NCBI RefSeq assembly: GCF_000430825.1
Contig: NZ_AUMT01000005.1
Coordinates: 124,001 to 188,000 of the forward strand
DNA: 64,000 nt
Source: Chryseobacterium daeguense DSM 19388
Lineage (GTDB): Bacteria; Bacteroidota; Bacteroidia; Flavobacteriales; Weeksellaceae
Reading direction: 5' to 3'
How positions within the stretch are numbered: position 1 is the first letter of the stretch; the number at the start of each line of letters is the position of its first letter. Positions 26,341-34,575 of the stretch are shown piece after piece. The notes beneath the pieces were generated by a model, which searched no databases, was not told where the DNA came from, and was given only the letters and a program-made list of their open reading frames with translations. The position numbers and the translations under genes are program-made.

Positions 26341-27735
26341 TTATTTATAACCAAGAATTTTCAATACATCTTCCGGCTCCTGTTTTTCACGGAAAACCTC
26401 GTACTGCAATTCCCCATTTTCATCTTTCTGGATCAGAACGTGTCTCGGCTGTGGCATCAGGCAGTGGTGAATTCCCCCAAATCCGCTGATGGTTTCCTGA
26501 TAAGCACCTGTATGGAAAAATCCGATATACAAAGGTTTGGTATCACTGAAAACCGGCAGATAAATCGCGTTGGTATGCTGTTCGGAATTATAGTAATCAT
26601 CTGAATCACAAGTCAATCCGCCCAGAAAAACCCTTTCATAGGTATCTTCCCACCTGTTCAGCGGAAGCATGATAAAGTGTCTTGAAATAGCCCACGTATC
26701 GGGAAGCGTTGTCATGAAAGAGGAATCGATCATGTTCCATTTTTCTCTGTCGTTCTGACGTTTTTGGGAAATGATTTTATAAATATTGGCCCCACTTTCT
26801 CCAACCGTAAAGCTTCCGAACTCAGTATAAATATTAGGCTCTTCAACACCTTCTTCCTCACAGAATTTTTTGATCTGGGAAACAATTTCCTCAACCATAT
26901 ACTGGTAATCGTAATCGAAATTCAAAGAAGTTTTGATAGGGAAACCACCACCGATGTTCAAGGAATCAACTTCCGGAGCAATTTTTTTCAAACGTGCATA
27001 CACACGAAGACATTTATATAATTCATTCCAGTAATAAGCAGTGTCTTTGATCCCGGTATTAATGAAGAAGTGAAGCATTTTTAGTCTTGCATTCGGGTGT
27101 TCAGCGATTTTCTGGCTGTAGTAAGGGATAATATCCTTATATCCTATTCCTAATCTTGAGGTATAAAATTCGAATTTCGGCTCTTCCTCAGAAGCGATCC
27201 TGATTCCGATATCAAACGTAGTGTCTATGCTTTCTGTAAGCTTATCCAGTTCACGGTAATTATCCAAAATCGGGGTAATATTTTCAAAACCGTTGTTGAT
27301 CATATCCGAAATTTTCGCCAGATAATCATCCGTTTTGAATCCATTGCAGATTACTTCAATATTTTTATCCACTTTTCCGTTTTCGTAAAGAGATTTTACG
27401 ATATCCATATCATAAGCGGAAGAAGTTTCTATGGAAATATCATTTTTAAGTGCTTCTTCAAGTACAAACTTGAAATGACTTGATTTTGTACAGTAACAAT
27501 AGGTATAATTCTTCTTATATTCGGTTTTCTCAAAGGCTTCCCTAAACCAGCTCTTGGCTTTCTGGATATTTTGAGAAATTCTCGGCAGGTAGCTAATCTT
27601 TAGCGGAGTGCCAAACTTTTCAACAACTTCCATTAACGGAATGTCGTGAAACAACAAATTGTTCTCAGAAACATTGAATTCCTCAGTAGGGAAATACAGC
27701 GTCTGATCAATAAGTTCCGAGTATTTTATTTTCAT
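26341..27735 (-). CDS. speA: Arginine decarboxylase, Bacteroidetes type
   Basis: The 464-residue protein is a PLP-dependent fold-III (alanine-racemase-like) decarboxylase. Lys84 in YCYCTKSSHF is the expected PLP lysine; LNIGGGFPIKTSLNF is the glycine-rich phosphate-binding stretch and the C-terminal SDDYYNSEQHT region and GAYQETISGFGG carry substrate-site residues. It is far shorter than the proteobacterial biosynthetic SpeA (about 630 residues); short forms like this are the usual Bacteroidetes version. It converts arginine to agmatine, the substrate of SpeB nearby. A diaminopimelate or carboxynorspermidine decarboxylase is less likely given the length and sequence. The 283-base upstream spacer shows no recognisable promoter or riboswitch. 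Confidence 0.87.
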   Translation of the reverse strand: MKIKYSELIDQTLYFPTEEFNVSENNLLFHDIPLMEVVEKFGTPLKISYLPRISQNIQKAKSWFREAFEKTEYKKNYTYCYCTKSSHFKFVLEEALKNDISIETSSAYDMDIVKSLYENGKVDKNIEVICNGFKTDDYLAKISDMINNGFENITPILDNYRELDKLTESIDTTFDIGIRIASEEEPKFEFYTSRLGIGYKDIIPYYSQKIAEHPNARLKMLHFFINTGIKDTAYYWNELYKCLRVYARLKKIAPEVDSLNIGGGFPIKTSLNFDYDYQYMVEEIVSQIKKFCEEEGVEEPNIYTEFGSFTVGESGANIYKIISQKRQNDREKWNMIDSSFMTTLPDTWAISRHFIMLPLNRWEDTYERVFLGGLTCDSDDYYNSEQHTNAIYLPVFSDTKPLYIGFFHTGAYQETISGFGGIHHCLMPQPRHVLIQKDENGELQYEVFREKQEPEDVLKILGYK

Positions 27736-28018
27736 TTCTAAACAGGTGAATTAAGAACTGCAAAATTGCTAAAAAAGTTTGATTTTTTCGCGTTAAATTT
27801 ATTATAAATTTTCAGGCAGCTGACACTAAAACTTTCGTGCTGATTATCAATATGTAAGCTTTTGAAGATATTAGTCTTCTTTTTTCTCTTAATTACATGG
27901 AACCTTTTGAATATTAGTATCTATTAAACCCTGTTTTTTGTTGATTTCAATATCAATAGTTTTTTTTATTTTTTACCACAGATTTTGAAATTAATCTAAG
28001 TAGAATTTGAACAAAAGG

Positions 28019-28648
28019 CTACAGATATTTTTTTCCAATAAAAATCAACACATCACCTTTTTCATATTCAACGAAAACCTCATCATCAACGGCAAAATTT
28101 CTTGTGCCAATTCTTGAGGTGATGCTTAAGCTCCCGTTGGTCAAGGGCCAATTCAATCCTCTTGTTGTAATATTTTCAGCTATAGGAAAGGGATACAATG
28201 AAATTATTTTATCTCTTACATCTTTTACAGAAAAATTTTTAGCAATGAAATAATATTCGGAAAACTCATCATAAAATTTTATGTTTAATTTTTCCTTAAA
28301 ACCGAAAGCAGCAGTAAGATTTCCCAAAAAATGATCCTGCTCACCTCCGCTTCCGCCCAGAACATCAACAGCCGTAAAACCTTTTGCTAAAATAATTTCC
28401 AGCGCTTTATGAAAATCTGTTTTATCCTGATCAGGAGTATATATGAATTTTTCTTCATAAATATTTTCATCTTTTCCGGAATGCGAATCAAAATCACCGG
28501 AAATGAAATCCAGCTTTTCCAAAGGGAAACCAAGGCCTTTCAGATAATGAAAAGCGCCGTCTGTACATGCTATTAAATCATATTTTTCAAGACTGGGAAA
28601 GGATTTTGGAGCATCTCCATTGATGAAAAGTAATGTTTTATCTTTCAT
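28019..28648 (-). CDS. thiN: Thiamine diphosphokinase
   Basis: The 209-residue cytoplasmic enzyme transfers pyrophosphate from ATP to thiamine, making thiamine diphosphate. Motifs are ACTDGAFHYL, SGDFDSHSG, PDQDKTDFHKAL (metal- and ATP-binding aspartates) and GGSGGEQDHFLGNL; a C-terminal beta domain binds thiamine. The ATG at 28648 is chosen because MKDKTLLFINGDAP is the usual N-terminus; an upstream start at 28708 lies deep within the preceding gene. The chosen start still overlaps the stop of the cobalamin adenosyltransferase gene by 11 bases, so the two are coupled. Confidence 0.92.
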   Translation of the reverse strand: MKDKTLLFINGDAPKSFPSLEKYDLIACTDGAFHYLKGLGFPLEKLDFISGDFDSHSGKDENIYEEKFIYTPDQDKTDFHKALEIILAKGFTAVDVLGGSGGEQDHFLGNLTAAFGFKEKLNIKFYDEFSEYYFIAKNFSVKDVRDKIISLYPFPIAENITTRGLNWPLTNGSLSITSRIGTRNFAVDDEVFVEYEKGDVLIFIGKKYL

Positions 28649-29207
28649 TTGGATTCCAGTATTCTTCTGGTTCGTTATTGATTTTTGAGATGTATCTTGC
28701 CAAAACAAAAAGATAATCTGAAAGTCGGTTTAAATATTTAATTAATTCCGGACGAACTTCTTCGGATTCATTTAAGAAAACCAAAGAACGTTCGGCTCTT
28801 CTGCAAATTGTTCGCGCCGCATGTAAAAATGTAGCCGATTTTCCTCCGCCGGGAAGAATAAAATATTGAAGTGGTTCTAATTTCTCTTCAAAAGCGTCCA
28901 TCCAGTTTTCCAGTTCTTCGATTTCAGTATCGGAAATAATCAATGGTAAACGGGATTTTCCATTGGCCAGCATCAATTTATCCACCGGTGTTGCAGCTTC
29001 TGAACCTACTGTAAATAAATCAAACTGTATTTTTTTTAACTGCTGTAAAACTTCCTCATCTTCAATATGACTTTTTGCGATCCCGATGAAAGAATTGAGC
29101 TCATCTATATTCCCATAGCTGTCTACTCTTGCACTTGCTTTTGAAACCCTGGTCCCGCCATACAAAGCCGTTTGACCTTTATCTCCTGTTTTCGTATAAA
29201 TTTTCAT
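28638..29207 (-). CDS. Cob(I)alamin adenosyltransferase, PduO type
   Basis: The 189-residue cytoplasmic enzyme forms adenosylcobalamin from ATP and cob(I)alamin. The N-terminus KIYTKTGDKGQTALYGG is the ATP-binding signature of PduO-type enzymes, followed by the conserved VDSYGNIDELNSFIG; CRRAERSLVFL and LNRLSDYLFVLAR are the usual C-terminal helices. It probably supplies coenzyme for methylmalonyl-CoA mutase or ribonucleotide reductase, neither in the window. It overlaps thiN by 11 bases, forming a two-gene cofactor operon. Confidence 0.95.
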   Translation of the reverse strand: MKIYTKTGDKGQTALYGGTRVSKASARVDSYGNIDELNSFIGIAKSHIEDEEVLQQLKKIQFDLFTVGSEAATPVDKLMLANGKSRLPLIISDTEIEELENWMDAFEEKLEPLQYFILPGGGKSATFLHAARTICRRAERSLVFLNESEEVRPELIKYLNRLSDYLFVLARYISKINNEPEEYWNPNER

Positions 29208-29289
29208 AGGACTAAATTACTTTTTTCTCATAAGGTTTACAAATTTTGATTTTGAATGCCATTAAATTTCTAATTCCGACAACCGCCAT

Positions 29290-29409
29290 AGCCCAGATTG
29301 CAACGGCATCCTTTTGGGTTGAGGGCGGAGCATAAACTGGAGGTTTACGAACGTAGTTCAGGAGACCGTAACCCAAAAGATATAGTGGAAAGCTGGAATA
29401 GCTTCTAAT
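29290..29409. ncRNA. Structured repeat element, copy 2 (possibly the Flavo-1 motif)
   Basis: It opens TAGCCCAGATTGCAACGGC and closes GTGGAAAGCTGGAATAGCTTC. The inner arms ATCCTTTTGGGTT and AACCCAAAAGAT pair perfectly over 12-13 bases around a 50-base loop, where copy 1 at 15361-15427 has only a short loop. The outer CCAG/CTGG pairing replaces CCCG/CGGG of copy 1, a compensatory change. Function is unknown. Confidence 0.55.
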
Positions 29410-29443
29410 GAATTTGTTGAAAATGTTTTTATTATTGAATAGA

Positions 29444-29468
29444 TCCTTCGACACGCTCAGGATGACAA
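29444..29468. repeat. Dispersed CTTCGACACGCTCAGGATGAC repeat
   Basis: ATCCTTCGACACGCTCAGG continues into ATGACA, the GCTCAGGATGAC repeat family also seen at 15150-15249 and 34737-34762, here as a single unit with CAC in place of CTT. Confidence 0.8.
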
Positions 29469-29642
29469 TGCTTAATACTAACTGCTTTATTAATCTTTTT
29501 GTATAAAAAATGATCGATCCCAAAAGACCGACCACTTTCAAATTATTTATCTACCTAACAATGTCATAAGTATAAGCCTTTAACGGAAAGTCCCGAACTT
29601 TATTTGATAAAGAAAAACTTTTTTAAAATCTCAAATTACTAC

Positions 29643-29677
29643 TGACAAACTGTTGTCATCACCCTGTTTTATCTTTG
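29643..29677 (+). promoter_or_regulatory. dinB promoter with palindromic operator
   Basis: TATCTTTG at 29670-29677 is a perfect TAnnTTTG box, 30 bases before the dinB ATG. The palindrome TGACAA-actg-TTGTCA at 29643-29658 lies just upstream, where the -33 element should be, so a bound protein would block or replace RNA polymerase contacts. The WYL regulator encoded convergently just downstream is a plausible ligand-responsive binder; this is inference. Confidence 0.6.
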
Positions 29678-29707
29678 TATCAACAATAACAAACAATATT
29701 AAAAATT

Positions 29708-30199
29708 ATGACAACTACAGCAACCATCACAAAACAATTTATGACTTCTGAACAATTATTAGAGCACTGGCAAGGGCACAGAAATCTTACAAGAAGAGTA
29801 ATAGAAGCATTCCCGGAAAAAGAATTATTTGAATTTTCTGTGGCAGGAATGAGACCTTTTGCAAAACTGGCCGTAGAACTGATCAGCATCGGAGGTCCTG
29901 CTTTGAAAGGAATCATCAACAAAAACATGGAAGCTTACAACGAAGAAGGCTTCAACCCGAAAACCAAAGAAGATATTTTGAAAAAATGGGACGAAGAAAC
30001 AGAGGTTATCAACCAATATTTTGCACAAATTTCTGAAGAGCGTTTCCAGGAAACTTTCAATTTATTCGGGCAGTATGAATTTCCGGTTTACCAGAATATT
30101 TTGTATTTCGTTGATAATGAAATTCATCACCGCGGACAGGGGTATGTTTATTTAAGAGCTTTAGGAATCGAGCCGCCTTTTTTTTGGGAGAGATTTTAA
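29708..30199 (+). CDS. DinB-family metal-binding protein
   Basis: The 163-residue protein fits the DinB/YfiT four-helix bundle superfamily, whose members often bind a metal through three histidines and include bacillithiol- or mycothiol-dependent transferases and damage-inducible proteins of unknown activity. Candidate ligands are the histidines in LLEHWQGHRN near residue 20-24 and NEIHHRGQGYVYLR near residue 138-140; the latter is the usual C-terminal signature. It has a clear promoter and operator, and faces a WYL-domain regulator gene. DinB genes are often paired with such regulators. Confidence 0.88.
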   Translation: MTTTATITKQFMTSEQLLEHWQGHRNLTRRVIEAFPEKELFEFSVAGMRPFAKLAVELISIGGPALKGIINKNMEAYNEEGFNPKTKEDILKKWDEETEVINQYFAQISEERFQETFNLFGQYEFPVYQNILYFVDNEIHHRGQGYVYLRALGIEPPFFWERF

Positions 30200-30304
30200 G
30201 CTCTTTGATGCCTTTATTTAAACTTAAAAACCTCATCAAAGCAAATATGAAAAATCATCATTCATAATTTGTTATAAATAATCATTCTCAAATTAAATTG
30301 CCTT

Positions 30305-30335
30305 ACTCCGACAAGAATTTTGCCGGAGTTTTTTA
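30305..30335 (+). terminator. Terminator of the dinB-family gene
   Basis: ACTCCGACAA pairs with TTTGCCGGAGT (one mismatch) and is followed by six Ts. Confidence 0.8.
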
Positions 30336-31286
30336 TGCATGCTTACTGGAAATTTTCACCAATAACTCGTTTAGCTTTGTCTGAAGGATTTCAGGCTCCA
30401 AAACGGTGGCAAAGTCCGCAAAAGTAATCAGCCAGCGCGGAAAGCCTTCATCTATCCAGTCGGTTTCAAAGATGAGTTCGAAGCAGTCTTCCCTTTCGAT
30501 TTCTTCGATTAAACCGTAATATTTTTTTGAATTTACCAGATGTCCTATAATTCTTTTTTCAACCAAAAGCCTGACTTTGGTTTTATTGCCGTTGGAGTTT
30601 TTTCTGTAATCGTTAATCTGCCCGTATTCCTGCAAAAATGGATTCTGAGTCTTAATGATCTGCAAAATCCTGTCTACCCGGAACTGCCTGAAATCATTTC
30701 TCAGTGTACAAAAAGCCATAATATACCAATAATTAAACTCGAAAAAGACACCAACCGCCTCAATCGTCCGGGTAGATACTTTGGAGTCAATTGTTTTGTA
30801 TTCAATGGTTAGCTGCTTCTTTTCTGCAATGCTCTCAAGGATAATAGGAATGACATTTTTGATATTGTCTTCCGTTTTAGGGTGATGATTATAGATATCA
30901 ATCTGCTTTTCAATATTTTCAATTAAATTTTTATCTGAATATTTTAATACGGAACGCACTTTTTCCATGGCCGTTTGATAGTGATTACCCAAGCTTTGAT
31001 GTAAAAATTTCTGCATTAATTTTTCAGCGGTAATAAAACTCAAAACTTCTTCTTTAGTAAACATTACCGGCGGAAGCTTATAACCTTCCATTAGAGAATA
31101 TCCGCTTCCCGCCTCACCAACAATAGGAATTCCGGCATTTTCCAATGTTTTTACATCACGGTAAATCGTCCGAATGCTGACATCAAATTTTGCCGCCAAA
31201 TCCTGCGCTCTCACAATCGGTTTGGATTGCAGCTGTGTGAGAATGGCTGTGACACGGTCGAGTTTTTTAAGGTAATGGTCGTTCAT
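30333..31286 (-). CDS. HTH and WYL-domain transcriptional regulator (YafY type)
   Basis: The 317-residue protein has an N-terminal HTH_11/DeoR-like winged helix (about 1-65, QDLAAKFDVSIRTIYRDVKTLENAGIP) and a WYL domain (about 140-230) with EFNYWYIMAFCTLRNDFRQFRVDRI, followed by the C-terminal WCX extension ending near residue 310. WYL domains bind ligands, often nucleotides or single-stranded DNA, and switch DNA binding. It is convergent with the dinB-family gene and 75 bases downstream of an ABC exporter gene on the same strand; either could be a target. No -7 box is visible at its own start, so it may be read from the exporter promoter. Confidence 0.92.
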   Translation of the reverse strand: MNDHYLKKLDRVTAILTQLQSKPIVRAQDLAAKFDVSIRTIYRDVKTLENAGIPIVGEAGSGYSLMEGYKLPPVMFTKEEVLSFITAEKLMQKFLHQSLGNHYQTAMEKVRSVLKYSDKNLIENIEKQIDIYNHHPKTEDNIKNVIPIILESIAEKKQLTIEYKTIDSKVSTRTIEAVGVFFEFNYWYIMAFCTLRNDFRQFRVDRILQIIKTQNPFLQEYGQINDYRKNSNGNKTKVRLLVEKRIIGHLVNSKKYYGLIEEIEREDCFELIFETDWIDEGFPRWLITFADFATVLEPEILQTKLNELLVKISSKHA

Positions 31287-31327
31287 TGGGGTTGGAAGGT
31301 GTTCTGGGTTTAGGGTTTAGCAAAATT

Positions 31328-31355
31328 AATTTCTAATTTCTAATTTCTAATTTCT
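31328..31355. repeat. Four tandem copies of AATTTCT
   Basis: Four perfect 7-base units lie in the 75-base spacer between the ABC exporter stop and the WYL regulator start. Copy number is likely variable between strains. Confidence 0.8.
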
Positions 31356-31361
31356 AAATAT

Positions 31362-33170
31362 CTAATTCTCCTTAAAAGTATTCATCAGTTTATCCAAATT
31401 TAAGCTTCTTGCCGATGCATCAAAAATTTCGCGATATATTCCGTTGATTTGTACCAATTCATCATGAGTTCCACTTTCTACCACCCTTCCTTTTTTCATC
31501 ACATAAATTTTATCAGAATCCAAAATCTGCGAAAGAGAATGAGAAATAATAATCACGGTTCTTCCTGCTTTTATGGCATCCAAAGAATTTTTGATCTGCT
31601 CAGTGGCGATGGCATCCAGACTTGCAGTAGGCTCATCCAGGAAAATGATTGGCGGATCTTTTAAGAATAATCTTGCAATGGCAATTCTCTGCTGCTGACC
31701 TCCGGAAAGCTGGGTAGCATCGTGATTATAGCCGTCCGGAAGGTCTAAGATCTGATCGTGGAGATATACTTTTTTTGCTGCTGCTTCAATTTCTTCAAAA
31801 GTAGCGTTCATATTTCCGTAGCGTATATTATCTTCGATACTCCCCTGAAAAATGTGGTTTTTCTGAAGCACCAATCCTAAATCATCCCTTAAAAAAGTAT
31901 TTTCAAAATTATTTAAATTAACTCCGTCCAGCAGGATTTCCCCGGAATCAGGAAGGTAAAATTTACACAAAAGATTGATTACTGTTGATTTTCCGGCACC
32001 ACTCAGGCCGACCAGAGCGGTCGTTTTACCATTTTCTATTTTCATGGAAACATCATGCAATGCCTTAGTTCCGTTGGGATAAGTAAAATTGACATTCTTT
32101 AGTTCAAAATTTCCTTTGATATCTTTTTCCACAAAATTTCCGTTGGGCTCTTTTTCATTTTCAGCATTTAAAATATCAAAATAACCCTCTGCGTAGATCA
32201 TCGCATCATTCATATCATCATAAATCCTGTGAAGCTGGCGGATAGGAGACGAAACATTATTGAAAAGCATGATGTGAAGCATGATAGCACCGATTGTCAT
32301 TTGCTGGTCCAGCACCAGATAAACCGTCAGAAGAATAATTAAAACCACCCCAAACTGCTCAATGAAAGTCTTTAAACCATCATAAATAAAATTCGTTTTT
32401 CTGGTGAACATCTGGCTTTCCATCAACTGCATCTGGAGATCGTATTGTTTTTTTCCTTCAAATTTTTCCCGGACAAAACTTTTAATAACCATAATGGAAT
32501 TAATTAAATTCAAAAGCCCGGAAGTTTTCTGTTCACGCTGATTTCTCAGGGTTCTCCTTACTCCGCCAAGTTTTTTTGCCTGTAATGAGCTTATCCAAAA
32601 ATAAATCGGGACAATAATGGTAGAAACAATTCCTACATACACATTCTGCATATACATGATAACCAACGCGATAATAGAATTGGAAAACAGTGGAAGCATA
32701 TCTATGAAAAAATTTTGCACAAGCCTTGTTAAGCTTTCAATCCCCCTGTCGATCCTGATCTGAAGCTTTCCCGATTCATGGTTTTCATCATTAAAATAAG
32801 CCACGCGATACGTTAAAATCTTGTCGATTGCAGATTGTGCAAGCACCGAGCTTACATTGATTCTGATTTTTTCACCATAAAATTTCTGCCCAAAATTGAT
32901 GAAGATATTTAACAATTCTTTCCCCAATAGAATAATGGTTATCACCACCAGGATATGAATTCCCTCGGACATCGGATGTGGAAGATGCGTCAATTTTGTC
33001 ACCTCATCCACCGTATATTTTAAAACCAGTGGATTCACCTGCGCCGCCAAAGCTCCTAAAAATGTAAGGAATAAAGTTCCGTAAATCATCAGCCGGTAAG
33101 GTCTGATGAACGGGATCAGCTGTTTGTAAATTCCGAATAAGGTGACTGTTCTGTTGAAAGGTTTTGCCAT
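31362..33170 (-). CDS. ABC exporter with fused membrane and ATPase domains
   Basis: The 602-residue half-transporter has a type I exporter membrane domain (about 1-330, six predicted segments) and a nucleotide-binding domain (about 350-590). Walker A is GLSGAGKST, the signature LSGGQQQRIAIARL, Walker B IIFLDEPTASLD, and the H-loop IISHSL. It would work as a homodimer, or pair with another half. Family members export lipids (MsbA), peptides or drugs; nothing here fixes the substrate. The WYL regulator follows on the same strand with no terminator between. Confidence 0.93.
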   Translation of the reverse strand: MAKPFNRTVTLFGIYKQLIPFIRPYRLMIYGTLFLTFLGALAAQVNPLVLKYTVDEVTKLTHLPHPMSEGIHILVVITIILLGKELLNIFINFGQKFYGEKIRINVSSVLAQSAIDKILTYRVAYFNDENHESGKLQIRIDRGIESLTRLVQNFFIDMLPLFSNSIIALVIMYMQNVYVGIVSTIIVPIYFWISSLQAKKLGGVRRTLRNQREQKTSGLLNLINSIMVIKSFVREKFEGKKQYDLQMQLMESQMFTRKTNFIYDGLKTFIEQFGVVLIILLTVYLVLDQQMTIGAIMLHIMLFNNVSSPIRQLHRIYDDMNDAMIYAEGYFDILNAENEKEPNGNFVEKDIKGNFELKNVNFTYPNGTKALHDVSMKIENGKTTALVGLSGAGKSTVINLLCKFYLPDSGEILLDGVNLNNFENTFLRDDLGLVLQKNHIFQGSIEDNIRYGNMNATFEEIEAAAKKVYLHDQILDLPDGYNHDATQLSGGQQQRIAIARLFLKDPPIIFLDEPTASLDAIATEQIKNSLDAIKAGRTVIIISHSLSQILDSDKIYVMKKGRVVESGTHDELVQINGIYREIFDASARSLNLDKLMNTFKEN

Positions 33171-33187
33171 AGGGAATTGTTTTAACT

Positions 33188-33226
33188 AAAAAAACGCACC
33201 GTTTTACAAGAGAAAAGGTACGTTTT
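33188..33226 (-). terminator. Terminator of lptB and the 84-residue gene
   Basis: On the minus strand AAACGTACC and GGTGCGTTT pair with a mismatch, TTTT/AAAA extend the stem, and seven Ts follow. It lies 28 bases past the stop of the 84-residue gene. Confidence 0.7.
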
Positions 33227-33254
33227 ATTCTATTTTTCAGCAAATGATTTTAGA

Positions 33255-33509
33255 TTAAATATCTTTTAGACTCCCATCATCATTTATGTACTTAAATTTA
33301 TAATCTTGATTTATAATTCTTCCTCCTAAATCAAAAAAACTTCCCCGCATAGAAAACCAATCTTCAATATCATCTTCTTTTGGAGTATCCCAACGAATAA
33401 TTGTTGAGAGTTTATCTGCTTTAAAATCAATGATACCGCCATATTCATTCTCTAAAAAAACTTTAGTCCCGGGAATAAAATCTTTATAAATATCTGAATG
33501 ATCGCTCAT
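33255..33509 (-). CDS. Uncharacterised 84-residue protein coupled to lptB
   Basis: The small acidic protein has no signal peptide or membrane segment. I do not recognise its family. It reads as a compact beta-rich domain with conserved-looking features: VFLENEYGGIIDFKADKLS, IIRWDTPKEDDIEDW, and GSFFDLGGRIINQDY. Its ATG shares one base with the lptB stop (TAATG), so translation is coupled, and a terminator follows. The coupling to an lptB with an extra C-terminal domain suggests the two products act together. An immunity-protein-like role is conceivable but only a guess. Confidence 0.75.
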   Translation of the reverse strand: MSDHSDIYKDFIPGTKVFLENEYGGIIDFKADKLSTIIRWDTPKEDDIEDWFSMRGSFFDLGGRIINQDYKFKYINDDGSLKDI

Positions 33510-34570
33510 TATCCTTCGTATATATAAGTCGTAAGATAATGAAGTTCCGGCTTGCTTGCTTCCTTCGATTCTGCTTCAGCCTGCTCCATGGAGTATTGTG
33601 AATTAATTTCCTTACGTTGAAACACGAAAGAATTATTGGCGTTTTTATCTACAACATCATTAAAAATATGCTCAATCTCCGAATTGGCCAACGATGCAAA
33701 GCTGATATCTTCAAAACCGTACATTAGCCTCAGGTCATCATATTGAGAGAAGTTTTCATCTACAAACCCCTGAAGCTGTGACTTTGAATCAAAATTTCCT
33801 GCCCAGATATTGTATGCGTATCTTTTCTTTTTCGGTTTGTCTAAAATACTCTGATAAACGAAGTTTTCACCAAGATAAGCTTCCCTTACCTGAGGATCAT
33901 TCGCCAGATCTTCCGGAAGGCCTTCTTTCAAAATCCTTCCTTCAAACATGATGTAGGTTTTATTGGTAATCGCCAACGTCTGCTGAACGTTGTGATCCGT
34001 GATCAGAATCCCGATATTTTTATCAACCAGACTTCTTACAATTTTCTGAATATCTTCCACAGCAATGGGGTCTACCCCGGCAAAAGGCTCATCCAGAAGG
34101 ATAAAATTCGGGCTTGTTGCCAGACAGCGTGCGATCTCCGTTCTACGTCTTTCTCCTCCGGACAAAAGGTCTCCCCTGTTTTTACGAACGTGCTGTAGTG
34201 AGAATTCTTCAATCAGCTCATCACATTTGATCTGCTGCTCACGCTTCGAAAGTTTTGTCAATTGTAAAACTCCCATGATATTTTCTTCCACGGAAAGTTT
34301 TCTGAAAACGGATGCTTCCTGGGCAAGATAGCCAATTCCTTTTTGTGCCCTGCGGTACATAGCGTCTGTGGTGATTTCCTGTTTGTCCAGGAAAATTTTA
34401 CCTGAAGTAGGTTTAACCAATCCTACAATCATGTAAAATGAAGTGGTTTTTCCTGCCCCGTTCGGACCAAGCAAACCAACAATTTCTCCCTGCTGAACCT
34501 GTACAGAAACGCCTTTTACAACTTTTTTAGGACCGTATTCTTTGATTAAGTTTTCTCCGCGTAAAATCAT
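33509..34570 (-). CDS. lptB: LPS export ATPase LptB with a C-terminal extension
   Basis: Residues 1-240 are a standard LptB, the ATPase that drives lipopolysaccharide extraction with LptFG: Walker A GPNGAGKTT (35-43), signature LSGGERRR (137-143), Walker B FILLDEPFAGVDP (156-168), H-loop TDHNV, and the family C-terminus DPQVREAYLGENF. LptB normally stops there at about 240 residues. Here 110 residues follow: YNIWAGNFDSKSQLQGFV (253-270), FEDISFAS (286-293), an acidic Glu/Ala stretch (about 328-340) and LHYLTTYIYEG at the end. By memory this tail resembles immunity protein 22 (DUF4284), not verified. It is one uninterrupted frame. The stop overlaps the start of an 84-residue gene. Confidence 0.92.
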   Translation of the reverse strand: MILRGENLIKEYGPKKVVKGVSVQVQQGEIVGLLGPNGAGKTTSFYMIVGLVKPTSGKIFLDKQEITTDAMYRRAQKGIGYLAQEASVFRKLSVEENIMGVLQLTKLSKREQQIKCDELIEEFSLQHVRKNRGDLLSGGERRRTEIARCLATSPNFILLDEPFAGVDPIAVEDIQKIVRSLVDKNIGILITDHNVQQTLAITNKTYIMFEGRILKEGLPEDLANDPQVREAYLGENFVYQSILDKPKKKRYAYNIWAGNFDSKSQLQGFVDENFSQYDDLRLMYGFEDISFASLANSEIEHIFNDVVDKNANNSFVFQRKEINSQYSMEQAEAESKEASKPELHYLTTYIYEG

Positions 34571-34575
34571 AAAGG

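Larger units (their letters stand above)
29208..29707. other. 500-base intergenic region made of repeats, no gene
   Basis: The stretch holds the second structured element (29290-29409), a CTTCGACACGCTCA repeat (29444-29468) and the dinB operator/promoter (29643-29677). A 109-codon minus-strand frame crosses the two repeats and is not considered a gene. Confidence 0.7.

Noticed and set aside
27736-28018. Possible riboswitch or small gene ahead of speA
   Set aside because: I could find no conserved structure, promoter pair or frame of useful length in these 283 bases.
29212-29541. 109-codon minus-strand frame between the PduO-type gene and dinB
   Set aside because: Its middle is a translation of the dispersed CTTCGACACGCTCAGG repeat (giving ILSVSKD) and the following part crosses the structured element. 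It has no promoter, motif or recognisable protein pattern.
31328-31355. Tandem AATTTCT units as a possible CRISPR or attachment site
   Set aside because: The units are seven bases with no spacers, and there is no cas gene or integrase; it is a simple tandem repeat.
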